Source: Pseudoalteromonas xiamenensis (GTDB lineage Bacteria; Pseudomonadota; Gammaproteobacteria; Enterobacterales; Alteromonadaceae). From it: a DNA stretch of 64,000 bases. A program made the position numbers and the translations under genes. The notes under the pieces were generated by a model, which was not told where the DNA came from, searched no databases, and was given only the letters and a program-made list of their open reading frames with translations. Position 1 is the first letter of the stretch. Each line of letters opens with the position of its first letter. The stretch is taken from the NCBI RefSeq assembly GCF_042431545.1, contig NZ_JBHLYX010000029.1, one strand, 5' to 3'. This document shows positions 17,074 to 25,080 of this stretch, one piece after another.

Positions 17074-19123
17074 TTTGCTGTTTCAAATATTCTTCGTATG
17101 TCGGTGGCAATATTAGTTTGTCATTCCACTCAGGTAGCGTAGGCAATTCGGTAAATGGCATCAAATCAATACCATCTTCACGTTGTTTCACCTGCTCACC
17201 ACGGATAAAGTTGTACTTACCGTGGCTCAATTCATTCATGCGAGCAGAATCACGTACAATTGTTGGGCGAATGAAAACCAATAAGTTACGTTTCTGCTTA
17301 CTTGTGCTAGTTGATTTGAATAAGTGACCAAGTATCGGAATATCTCCTAAAATTGGTACTTTTTGTACACTTTCTTGCACGTCCTCATCGATCAGACCAC
17401 CCAATATAATCATTCCACCATCGTCAGCAATAACCGTCGTGCTAATTGCACGTTTATTGATTGAGATATCAACTGCTGTGGCACCACTTACGCTCGACAC
17501 TTCTTGCTCAATCGTTAGTTGTACAGCATCGCCGTCATTAATTTGGGGTGTTACTTTAAGTTTGATACCGACTTCTTGACGTTCAACGGTCTGGAATGGA
17601 TTTGAATTCGTGGTACTTGCCGTTGAACCAGTGATGATTGGCACTTCTTGACCTACGATCATCGACGCTTCCTCGTTGTCCATCGTCGTTACAGACGGTG
17701 TTGCAAGGACATTCGAATTTGTGTCTGTTGAAATAGCTTGAACAATCGCGCCCCAATCTTTACCTACTATACCTGCTGCTAACCCATTAATATTGTTAAC
17801 TAGCGCACCCAGAGCACTCAAATCGCCCTCTTTCGTTTCAGTATAAGGATTGGTAAGCCCCGATTCTGAACCTATTACAGTTTTTTGAATTGTCTTATCA
17901 CGAGCCTGCTCTGCAGCAACGGCGAGCTTTCCTATTGGAGCCACTTTCCCGTTGTTAAATTGCAACATACCGCCTTTTTCACTGATCCATTGTAAGCCAA
18001 AGTTAATACCGTCTCCTTCAAAGACTTCAACGATAATTGCTTCTACAAGGACTTGCGCACGACGTACATCTAATTTTTCAATCACCGACGCGAGAGAACG
18101 CATCGTATCTGGCTGTGCTGTAATCACCAATGCATTTGAATCTGGGTGCGCTTCAATACTGGTATCACCTTTTTGCGAGCTTGTACGGCGAGCACCATTG
18201 GCGTTTGCACCACCTTGAGTTTCTTCCTGCAATGACTTACTTACACCCTGCAGCACTTTGACAAGCTCTTCTGCTTTCGCGTAATTCAAATAGAAAACTT
18301 GCGTGTTACCTGTACTTTCGAGCTCACCATCCAAACGTTTGATAAGTTCGATTGCGCGGCCACGTGCTTGAGACTCACCGCTGACAATAATGCTATTTGT
18401 TCGCTCGTCAGCAACCACTTTCGGAATTAGGAATTCAGGAATCGTACCCTTGCCAGAATCTTTAAAGATGTTATCTACAACCGATACCACGTCCTGTGCT
18501 GTCGCATGTTTCAACTTAACGATGTCAACATGGCGGTCGCCGGCCTGATCGACAGAGCGGATGATGTCAACTAAACGATTGACCGACGAAGCATGCCCCG
18601 TCAACATCATAACGTTCGCTGAGTTTAAATTTGTAACATGGCCACCATCTTTTTGATCGCTAAACTGACGAATGAGCGGGCCTAATTCTTGAACGCTTAC
18701 GTTCTTTACTCGAACTACACGTGTGACGAGCACGTCACCATTGCCTTTTTCTTCGTCTTTCACTAACGGTACGTTAGCCTTTTTGCCATCCGAACTACGC
18801 ACTACTTTTAGGACGCCGCTGTCCATCTCTATGACGGCGTATCCGTAGACTTCTAATACGTTTAAAAAGAATTGATAGTAAATTTTTTCATCCATCAATT
18901 CGTAACTACGCACGTTAATGTTACCACGCACGTTTGGGTCAATAATGATGGTTTTATTCAAGTTTTTACCAACAATATTGATGAATTCGTTGATGTCTGT
19001 GCCTTTAAAATTAGCTGCATATTCAACAGCCGGAACAGTAAAAGATAATCCAGCCGCCAAGAAGAGCGCAGCATATTTAGCTAACCCAGCTTTTGTTGTT
19101 CGATGGTTTCGCTTAGTTGTCAT
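17051..19123 (-). CDS. gspD: Type II secretion outer-membrane secretin GspD
   Basis: 690 residues. A signal peptide ends about at VPAVE (residue 33). Domains in order are N0 (about 34-105), N1, N2 and N3 repeats to about 330, then the secretin channel with the SNVLATPSVTTMDNEEASMIVGQ-type motif and a C-terminal tail of about 80 residues rich in charged residues that may be the S domain for a pilotin. No gspS is in the window. GspD forms the outer-membrane pore. Confidence 0.97.
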   Translation of the reverse strand: MTTKRNHRTTKAGLAKYAALFLAAGLSFTVPAVEYAANFKGTDINEFINIVGKNLNKTIIIDPNVRGNINVRSYELMDEKIYYQFFLNVLEVYGYAVIEMDSGVLKVVRSSDGKKANVPLVKDEEKGNGDVLVTRVVRVKNVSVQELGPLIRQFSDQKDGGHVTNLNSANVMMLTGHASSVNRLVDIIRSVDQAGDRHVDIVKLKHATAQDVVSVVDNIFKDSGKGTIPEFLIPKVVADERTNSIIVSGESQARGRAIELIKRLDGELESTGNTQVFYLNYAKAEELVKVLQGVSKSLQEETQGGANANGARRTSSQKGDTSIEAHPDSNALVITAQPDTMRSLASVIEKLDVRRAQVLVEAIIVEVFEGDGINFGLQWISEKGGMLQFNNGKVAPIGKLAVAAEQARDKTIQKTVIGSESGLTNPYTETKEGDLSALGALVNNINGLAAGIVGKDWGAIVQAISTDTNSNVLATPSVTTMDNEEASMIVGQEVPIITGSTASTTNSNPFQTVERQEVGIKLKVTPQINDGDAVQLTIEQEVSSVSGATAVDISINKRAISTTVIADDGGMIILGGLIDEDVQESVQKVPILGDIPILGHLFKSTSTSKQKRNLLVFIRPTIVRDSARMNELSHGKYNFIRGEQVKQREDGIDLMPFTELPTLPEWNDKLILPPTYEEYLKQQNDEQNND

Positions 19124-19143
19124 TGCTGTGTGTACTCCAATTA

Positions 19144-20049
19144 TTACAGGCTGAATTGCACGTCCATTAAGCTGCCATCGCGCTCAATGGTGATAGTGGC
19201 GTTGCTACTTGTGCGCAGTTCATTGACCGCTTGCATGGCCTGTTTCATGTCCGTGAGTTGATAGCCATTGATAGCAACAGCCAAATCATTATTCTTAAGT
19301 CCCATGCGGGAAAACAGTGCTGGATCTTTTCCAGCACTCAAGCGATAACCGATTAATTTTCCATCTTGTGTCGCTTGAGAAATACGAATGTAATCAAATA
19401 ATTTACCGGGATCTTGCTTAACTTCTTCGCGCGTTGCCGAAATTTGTTCTTTCAACGCCCCTTTCGATTGAACCGGACCGGATGAGCTTACTAAAGGATT
19501 ATTGCGTTTTGTTGAAGATGGCAATGTCACCGTTTTGCTGAAATCAAGACCATCTAGCATGAGCGTTTCAAAACGACCACTCACATCCAGAATAACGCGA
19601 TCCGGTAAAACTTGAGCCAGTTTCGCCCGTGTACCTGCAATCGAATCTTTTACCACGTAGGTTTCTTGACGACCTTGGGATTCAATAATTGCAAGACCTG
19701 CTTCATCGTCTTGGCTGACCGCTACGATGCCGGTAAGGCGAAGACTTAATCGCGTTTCTGGCGCGTCGGAGATAACGGTTTTCTGAACAGGCTCTGCGAC
19801 GGCATTCGCTTGACCAAATAAATTTTTAGCAAGAATTTTGCGAACGTTAACGGGAGAATGAGAACTGGATGAAGCGGCTTGAATAGAAGGGAGAGATTCC
19901 GCCTTGGGTGTAGGCCAGAGGATCCAAAACAGTTGCGCGGTCAAATAGGCAACGTAAACCACCGCAGCGATAGTAACGATCTTGCTCAGTCTTTTATGCG
20001 GCAAGGATTGTGCAACTTTTTGCAACTGTAATATTTGCTGTTCCATCAT
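19144..20049 (-). CDS. gspC: Type II secretion system protein GspC
   Basis: 301 residues. One membrane helix at about 25-45, a periplasmic homology region around 75-180, and a C-terminal PDZ domain at about 225-301 with the LKNNDLAVAINGYQL motif. GspC connects the inner-membrane platform with GspD and takes part in substrate recognition; the C-terminal PDZ form is the one seen in Vibrio and Pectobacterium rather than the coiled-coil form of Pseudomonas. It is the first gene of the gsp operon, divergent from hslR. Confidence 0.94.
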   Translation of the reverse strand: MMEQQILQLQKVAQSLPHKRLSKIVTIAAVVYVAYLTAQLFWILWPTPKAESLPSIQAASSSSHSPVNVRKILAKNLFGQANAVAEPVQKTVISDAPETRLSLRLTGIVAVSQDDEAGLAIIESQGRQETYVVKDSIAGTRAKLAQVLPDRVILDVSGRFETLMLDGLDFSKTVTLPSSTKRNNPLVSSSGPVQSKGALKEQISATREEVKQDPGKLFDYIRISQATQDGKLIGYRLSAGKDPALFSRMGLKNNDLAVAINGYQLTDMKQAMQAVNELRTSSNATITIERDGSLMDVQFSL

Positions 20050-20300
20050 TCTTATATTCTTCTTCGTTTGAGCGACCCAGTGTACCTTCTCGTAACCCTT
20101 TCAACAAGCGCACAAATATGAAACTTTACATTCACACACAAAACAAGATGGCTATGTAAATGAATGTCAAAAAGGGCATGTTTCCTTAGTCGCCGCGCCT
20201 AGCCTGAAAGTTCCCTTAACGAATGTGGATGCGCTTTTTTTAGGCGTTCAAGTGTGGTAAATTTGACGACAGTAACAAACCGTTTTTAGAGTTTCTCTCA

Positions 20301-20708
20301 GTGGCAAAAACATCCCCTGAACAATCTGAAAAAGCCGCAGTTAGGCTAGATAAATGGCTGTGGGCTGCCCGCTTTTACAAAACTCGAGCCTTGGCCCAAG
20401 AAATGATACAAGGCGGTAAAGTACACTATAACGGACAACGCTGTAAACCCAGCAAAACCGTCGACGTTGGTGCCGTGGTCCGTTTAGCGCAAGGCTTTGA
20501 CGAAAAGGAAGTCACAATCCAAGTGGTAACCGAGAAACGCCAAAGCGCGCCGTTGGCTCAAATGCTCTATGTCGAATCGGAAAAAAGCCTTGAACGCCGC
20601 GAACAAAACGCGATCGCGCGAAAGAACAACACGTTTTTTGCTCCTCATCCTGTTAACAAACCGGACAAAAAACAACGTCGAGAATTGCTAAAACTGAAGT
20701 TAAGTTAG
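20301..20708 (+). CDS. hslR: Ribosome-associated heat shock protein Hsp15
   Basis: 135 residues from a GTG start. An S4 RNA-binding domain covers about residues 12-75 (VRLDKWLWAARFYKTRALAQEMIQGGKV), with a basic C-terminal tail. Hsp15 binds 50S subunits that carry a stalled peptidyl-tRNA and returns them to translation. The order hslR-hslO-pckA is the same as in E. coli; hslO begins 10 bases after this stop codon. Confidence 0.94.
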   Translation: MAKTSPEQSEKAAVRLDKWLWAARFYKTRALAQEMIQGGKVHYNGQRCKPSKTVDVGAVVRLAQGFDEKEVTIQVVTEKRQSAPLAQMLYVESEKSLERREQNAIARKNNTFFAPHPVNKPDKKQRRELLKLKLS

Positions 20709-20718
20709 GATTTTGTTA

Positions 20719-21564
20719 ATGCAAAAAGATTTATTACACCGCTATATTTTTGACAACCTAGATGTCCGTGGTGAATTAGTTCAATTGGAAAAAACCTACC
20801 AAGAAATACTTGGTGATCACGAATACCCAGAAGCGGTTCAATCACTGTTGGGCGAGTTGTTGGTTGCAACGTGTTTATTAACCGCAACCTTAAAGTTTGA
20901 AGGCGAAATCGCGGTGCAATTGCAAGGCGATGGTCCAGTCAAATATGCAGTGATTAATGGCGACCACCAACAGAATATGCGTGGCATTGCTCGCTTACAA
21001 AGTGAAGTTTCTGGCCACACAATTCGTGAACTCATTGGCGAAGGTTACATGGTCATCACTATCACGCCAACAAAAGGTGAGCGTTACCAAGGCATCGTGC
21101 CACTGACAGAACCTACATTGGCAGGTTGCTTAGAAATGTACTTTGCCCAATCGGAACAATTACAAACGCGTTTATGGCTCGCAACGTCAACCGCCAAAGG
21201 CCAAGCACGCGCAAGCGGTATGTTGCTGCAAGTCTTACCGGTAGATCAAGCTAAATCGAAAGAAGACTTCAAACATTTAGAAGCACTCACAGACACGATT
21301 AAAAACGAAGAAATGCTTGAGTTGGACGCCCATACCGTGCTGACACGTCTTTACCATGAAGACAATCCACAATTATTTGAACCGCAAACCGTTCAATATC
21401 GTTGTGGATGCAGTCGTGAAAAAACCATCGATGCCCTTGCAAACGTTGGACTGGAAGCACTTCTTGAAGATATTCAAAAGCATGGCGAAATCAAAATCAG
21501 CTGCCACTATTGCTTGAAAGACTATCAGTTTAACGAGCAGGAAATTCGCTCTATTTTTAACTAA
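20719..21564 (+). CDS. hslO: Redox-regulated holdase chaperone Hsp33
   Basis: 281 residues from the ATG at 20719, which has AGGA eight bases upstream; an in-frame TTG two codons earlier is rejected. The C-terminal redox switch has the four zinc-binding cysteines as CGC and CHYC (about residues 232-265). On oxidation zinc is lost, disulfides form and the protein becomes an active holdase. It is co-transcribed with hslR and followed by a terminator. Confidence 0.96.
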   Translation: MQKDLLHRYIFDNLDVRGELVQLEKTYQEILGDHEYPEAVQSLLGELLVATCLLTATLKFEGEIAVQLQGDGPVKYAVINGDHQQNMRGIARLQSEVSGHTIRELIGEGYMVITITPTKGERYQGIVPLTEPTLAGCLEMYFAQSEQLQTRLWLATSTAKGQARASGMLLQVLPVDQAKSKEDFKHLEALTDTIKNEEMLELDAHTVLTRLYHEDNPQLFEPQTVQYRCGCSREKTIDALANVGLEALLEDIQKHGEIKISCHYCLKDYQFNEQEIRSIFN

Positions 21565-21592
21565 TTTGGATTTCCGTATTCAAATGAAGACT

Positions 21593-21613
21593 AAGCCGCC
21601 ATTTTGGCGGCTT
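21593..21613 (+). terminator. Terminator of hslR-hslO
   Basis: Stem AAGCCGCC / GGCGGCTT with a 5-base loop, followed by TTTT, 29 bases after the hslO stop codon. Confidence 0.9.
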
Positions 21614-21628
21614 TTTTGTCTGAAAAAG

Positions 21629-21676
21629 ATGATACCGGTGTCATAAAAAGATGACTTTTCATGACACCGGTATCAT
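21629..21676. promoter_or_regulatory. Paired palindromic operator-like sites upstream of pckA
   Basis: Two 16-bp sequences, ATGATACCGGTGTCAT (21629-21644) and its exact reverse complement (21661-21676), each nearly palindromic around ACCGGT. Their centres are 32 bp apart, about three helical turns. The CG-centred TGA-ACCGGT-TCA form resembles operators of LacI-family repressors. The pair can also form a long hairpin, extended by an inner AAAAG/CTTTT stem with ATGA loop. It lies about 200 bases before pckA and after the hslO terminator, so control of pckA by a sugar-responsive repressor is plausible. Confidence 0.55.
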
Positions 21677-21778
21677 TGAAAATATTCAAGTTTTTTCTTA
21701 AAAAATGCGGATTTTAGACCTTGCAAAGGCTCGTATAACGCTATTTCATCTGATAATATAATTTCAGCTTTGATGAGT

Positions 21779-21820
21779 TATTGACCTCTTGGATTTAGGA
21801 TTAAATTTTTGAGGTCAATA
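21779..21820. promoter_or_regulatory. Second inverted repeat in the pckA upstream region
   Basis: Perfect 10-bp arms TATTGACCTC (21779-21788) and GAGGTCAATA (21811-21820) with a 22-base AT-rich spacer; the arm starts are again 32 bases apart. It ends 59 bases before the pckA start and could be a transcription-factor site at the promoter or a hairpin in the leader. No clear -10/-35 pair was identified around it. Confidence 0.45.
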
Positions 21821-21879
21821 TTTCACTCACTAAGAACCCAGAGCTATCCCGTTCAATCTCACATTTTTTAGGTAAAAAC

Positions 21880-23418
21880 ATGACTTCAAGCGCAACTCGT
21901 TATGTCGATTTAACCGCAGCTGAACTGGTCGAACACGCTATTCGTCGTGGCGAAGGTACTTTAGCCGCAAATGGTGCGTTCGTAGCACAAACTGGTCGCC
22001 GTACAGGCCGTTCTCCAAGTGACCGTTTTATCGTGCAAGAACCAACCACAGCAAATGACATTCAATGGGGCAACGTGAATCGCCCGTTCGATGCAGACAA
22101 ATTTGATGCATTATGGGCACGTGTTGAAGCGTACGTTTCGGACCAAGACCACTTCGTCTCTCACCTCGAAGTTGGCGCGGATCCAGAGCATTACCTGCCA
22201 GTTGTTGTAACAACAGAAACAGCTTGGCACCATATTTTTGCTCAAAACATGTTTATCATCCCTGAAAAATACAATGCAGCTGATTTACCTGAATGGCGAG
22301 TATTAAACGTTCCATCTTTTGTGTGTGAGCCAGAGCGCGACGGCACAAACAGTGATGGTACGGTTATCATTAACTTTGCACAGCGCAAAGTGTTACTTGC
22401 TGGTATGCGTTATGCCGGTGAAATGAAAAAATCAATGTTCTCTGTACAGAATTTCCTACTTCCTGCGAAAGGTGTGTTACCAATGCACTGTAGCGCAAAC
22501 GTAGGCGAAGCCGGCGACACAGCGCTATTCTTCGGTCTATCGGGTACAGGTAAAACAACACTATCAGCAGATCCAACTCGCTTCCTAATTGGTGATGACG
22601 AGCACGGCTGGGCACCAGGTAGTGTGTTTAACATTGAAGGTGGTTGCTACGCAAAATGTATCGACCTATCACAAAAGAACGAGCCTGTGATTTGGGATGC
22701 TATCCGCTTCGGTACAATCCTAGAAAACGTGGTGCTTGATGAGTATCGTGTACCGGATTACACAGACTCTAGCTTAACTCAAAACTCACGCGCGTCTTAC
22801 CCACTTACACACGTTGAGAAACGTAAAGTGGAAAACCGTGCTGGCGAACCAAAAGCGGTGGTATTCCTTACGTGTGACGTAAGCGGTGTATTACCTCCTG
22901 TGTCAATTCTTTCTGAAGAAGCAGCAGCTTACCATTTCCTAAGTGGTTACACGGCGAAAGTAGGCTCTACAGAAATCGGCTCAACGTCTGACATCGAATC
23001 AACCTTCTCAACGTGTTTCGGCGCGCCGTTCTTCCCACGTCCAGCTGGCGTGTATGCAGAGCTTCTGATGAAGCGCGTACGTGAATTCGGCGCGAAAGTA
23101 TACCTAGTTAACACGGGTTGGACTGGTGGTCCTTACGGTATCGGTAAGCGTTTTGACATTCCAACAACACGTGCTGTTGTTGATGCTATCGTATCTGGCA
23201 CGCTCGCAGGTGTTGAAACTCAGCACATCGAAGCGCTAAACCTAGACGTTCCAGTATCTGTACCTGGCGTAGATAGCAAACTGCTTAACCCAATCAACAC
23301 GTGGGAAGACAAAGCGAAGTACCAAGAGTACGCGCAGAAGCTAGCTGCTGAATTCCAACAAAACTTCAAGAAATACGACGTTTCTGAAGCGATTATCAAT
23401 GCAGGTCCTCGTGGCTAA
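21880..23418 (+). CDS. pckA: Phosphoenolpyruvate carboxykinase (ATP)
   Basis: 512 residues, close to the bacterial ATP-type enzymes. Converts oxaloacetate and ATP to phosphoenolpyruvate, the first step of gluconeogenesis. Visible motifs are the RTGRSPSDRF substrate segment, the kinase P-loop GLSGTGKTTLSADP (about residues 225-238) followed by LIGDDEHGW metal-binding residues, and YVTNTGW-like VYLVNTGWTGG. AGGT precedes the ATG. Codon usage is strongly biased, as expected for a highly expressed gene. Two inverted-repeat pairs lie upstream. Confidence 0.97.
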   Translation: MTSSATRYVDLTAAELVEHAIRRGEGTLAANGAFVAQTGRRTGRSPSDRFIVQEPTTANDIQWGNVNRPFDADKFDALWARVEAYVSDQDHFVSHLEVGADPEHYLPVVVTTETAWHHIFAQNMFIIPEKYNAADLPEWRVLNVPSFVCEPERDGTNSDGTVIINFAQRKVLLAGMRYAGEMKKSMFSVQNFLLPAKGVLPMHCSANVGEAGDTALFFGLSGTGKTTLSADPTRFLIGDDEHGWAPGSVFNIEGGCYAKCIDLSQKNEPVIWDAIRFGTILENVVLDEYRVPDYTDSSLTQNSRASYPLTHVEKRKVENRAGEPKAVVFLTCDVSGVLPPVSILSEEAAAYHFLSGYTAKVGSTEIGSTSDIESTFSTCFGAPFFPRPAGVYAELLMKRVREFGAKVYLVNTGWTGGPYGIGKRFDIPTTRAVVDAIVSGTLAGVETQHIEALNLDVPVSVPGVDSKLLNPINTWEDKAKYQEYAQKLAAEFQQNFKKYDVSEAIINAGPRG

Positions 23419-23457
23419 TTCGCCGCGAACGATATAATTCCTTTATCAATGATGATC

Positions 23458-23481
23458 AAAACGCCCTTTCGAGGGCGTTTT
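23458..23481 (+). terminator. Terminator of pckA
   Basis: Stem AAAACGCCCT / AGGGCGTTTT with TTCG loop followed by TTTT, 40 bases after the pckA stop codon. Confidence 0.92.
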
Positions 23482-23514
23482 TTTATGGCTGCATTTTGAT
23501 ATCAACAGACCAAC

Positions 23515-23594
23515 ATAAACCACTACAGTAGGCTACTGCGCCCTGAGTTAAAGTGTAGCGATTAAAGTATAGCGGTTAAATTGTAGTGGTTTAT
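23515..23594. repeat. 13-bp inverted repeat enclosing three 14-bp tandem repeats
   Basis: Arms ATAAACCACTACA (23515-23527) and its exact complement (23582-23594) are 54 bases apart. Between and running into the right arm lie three imperfect 14-bp repeats, TTAAAGTGTAGCGA, TTAAAGTATAGCGG and TTAAATTGTAGTGG (23548-23589). The block lies between the pckA terminator and the AT-rich gene at 23907. Nothing here looks coding; it may be an end of a mobile or repetitive element. Confidence 0.6.
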
Positions 23595-23657
23595 ATTCGT
23601 TTAGACCGCTCTGCCGAGAGGCTCCAATCAAACCCGATTGTCAGGCGATGATTTGTA

Positions 23658-23678
23658 GGCGAGAGTTCACCCCTCGCT
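23658..23678 (+). repeat. 21-bp hairpin repeat, left copy
   Basis: GGCGAG-A-GTTCACCCCTCGCT folds into a GCGAG stem with a T run after it, so it can also terminate transcription on the plus strand. An inverted copy with one mismatch is at 25051-25071. The two copies bracket the AT-rich gene and behave like a REP/BIME-type intergenic repeat pair. Confidence 0.6.
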
Positions 23679-23906
23679 TTTTTAATCCAGCCCAGTAGCG
23701 CAAAGTCGAGAAAGAGCGAATTGCAGATTTCTGCATATCTACATTACGAAACAAGCGGCTTGACCCCATTATCTTTTGTAGCAATAAGTTATCCACTATG
23801 ATAAAAATTCCGCAAGTAGAAACTCGAGACAGTTCACGGCAGAAAAACGACCGAATTGCTCGATATAAAATTGTTATGCGAAATAATCGAAGTATAGAGA
23901 AAGCAG

Positions 23907-24911
23907 ATGGATTCTGAAAAGAAAATAGATTTTTTAACTGTCGAAGTTATGAATATTAAGCAATCACTTAGAGATGGAAGTAAAATCTCTGATGATTCTA
24001 GAAAGGCTATTATTCATGATATTGCTCAAATTGAAAAGGAACATAGAAATAAGAGATTGCTAACTTTTGCAACAGTTCTCACTGTTGTAGTTTCTTTACT
24101 ATCTTATATTGGCTTTCAATCTCTAAAACAAGCAGTTTCCGAGGAAGTTACAAAATCTGACATCAAAGATAAAATCTTATTGGAATTAACTAAAGAAAAA
24201 AAAGAATTAACTGCTGAATTAGTCTCAATAAAAAGTCATTTCGAAAAAGTTAAAAGCTATGAAAATGCTATTGAGGCTAAATATGCAAAACTTCAAAAAG
24301 ATTTAGATGATAGAGAAAGAAAAATTCACCATTTAATTAATTTGTTATCTAAATCAGAAATAGATAAATTAGATTTTGAACAGTTAATTGATAGTGACTT
24401 TAAGTTGGTATTACCGAGCATTGATACATTCAATTTTATTAAGTCAGTGGGGATTTCAGAGCATTCGGTACTTAGAGTTTTAACTGTACACGTTTATAAT
24501 TTTGAACCTTCGCATATAACTAAAGATTCACTCAAGAATGCAATTAGTAGTTTGCAAAATCGGTTTTCTTTAAGTGAGGATGGAGAGTTAGGACCATGTA
24601 CTACGCTAGTTATAGGAGCTTTATTAAATGCAGATTTTCCTTTCGTAGCCAATAAAGAATTAAGCACCTCACAATTCAAAGAGCAACCTTGGTTAACTAA
24701 TTCATTCCAAGCATGCTCTAGAAAAGATAAAGTAAATATTGGCCGTTATATGGATTATCCTGACCTTCCATTGCATAAAGAACTAAATAATTTTGTAGTA
24801 GCAGCAAAACTTGATAGAGAAATATTAATGAAAAGTATGCGTAACTTCAAAGTTGATAATCAGGGATATAAAGCCCTAGAGTATTTGGGTTATAGGCTGA
24901 ATAATGAATAA
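23907..24911 (+). CDS. Orphan membrane-anchored coiled-coil protein with possible peptidoglycan-binding motif (cassette-like)
   Basis: 334 residues, not a family I recognise. Residues 51-71 are a single transmembrane helix; the N-terminal 50 residues are charged and helical; residues about 75-150 are a lysine/glutamate-rich coiled coil, probably periplasmic. Residues about 208-240 (a LKNAISSLQNRF segment followed by EDGELGPCT) resemble the repeat of PG_binding_1 domains. The C-terminal 90 residues are globular. The gene is far richer in A and T than its neighbours, including AT-ending codons such as aaa, tta and ata, and is followed by an attC-like site, which together suggest horizontal gain. 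GTTATGC at 23873-23879 precedes it. Confidence 0.72.
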   Translation: MDSEKKIDFLTVEVMNIKQSLRDGSKISDDSRKAIIHDIAQIEKEHRNKRLLTFATVLTVVVSLLSYIGFQSLKQAVSEEVTKSDIKDKILLELTKEKKELTAELVSIKSHFEKVKSYENAIEAKYAKLQKDLDDRERKIHHLINLLSKSEIDKLDFEQLIDSDFKLVLPSIDTFNFIKSVGISEHSVLRVLTVHVYNFEPSHITKDSLKNAISSLQNRFSLSEDGELGPCTTLVIGALLNADFPFVANKELSTSQFKEQPWLTNSFQACSRKDKVNIGRYMDYPDLPLHKELNNFVVAAKLDREILMKSMRNFKVDNQGYKALEYLGYRLNNE

Positions 24912-24916
24912 AATTC

Positions 24917-25017
24917 TTATAACAAGCCAAGTCAACGGGACAATTTTAAGCAGGCTCCCGTAGCTTCGCTCCAAATTTTAGGCCGCTGTAAAATTGCTCC
25001 TGCTTTGGGGCATTGAA
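24917..25017 (+). mobile_element. attC-like integron recombination site
   Basis: Begins with TTATAAC (24917-24923), complementary in type to the core site GTTRRRY, and continues with AAGTCAACGGGACAATTTTA, which looks like the left half of VCR-type attC sites. A TAGCTTCGCTCC loop region follows, then TAAAATTGCTCC, which pairs with the left arm. The right core is degenerate (GGGGCATTG instead of a perfect GGGCGTTR). No integrase gene is in the window, so this would be a lone cassette outside an array. Confidence 0.5.
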
Positions 25018-25050
25018 GGTCCGATATTGGCACAAAATACTTCTTTAAGC

Positions 25051-25071
25051 AGCGAGGGGTGAACCCTCGCC
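25051..25071 (-). repeat. 21-bp hairpin repeat, right copy (inverted)
   Basis: Reverse complement of the repeat at 23658-23678 with a single mismatch. The stem GCGAGGG / CCCTCGC with TTCAC loop is perfect in this copy. It lies 9 bases after the envZ stop (minus strand), without a T run, and may act as a weak transcript end for ompR-envZ. Confidence 0.6.
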
Positions 25072-25080
25072 AACGCAAGA

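Noticed and set aside
16214..17116. Long plus-strand frames opposite gspE
   Set aside because: Shadow frames of the strongly conserved ATPase gene.
23515..23594. CRISPR array
   Set aside because: Only three imperfect 14-bp units with no spacers between them; they are tandem repeats.
23419..25080. Insertion sequence or prophage remnant
   Set aside because: No transposase, integrase or target-site duplication could be found; the signals fit a cassette-like gene and REP-type repeats better.
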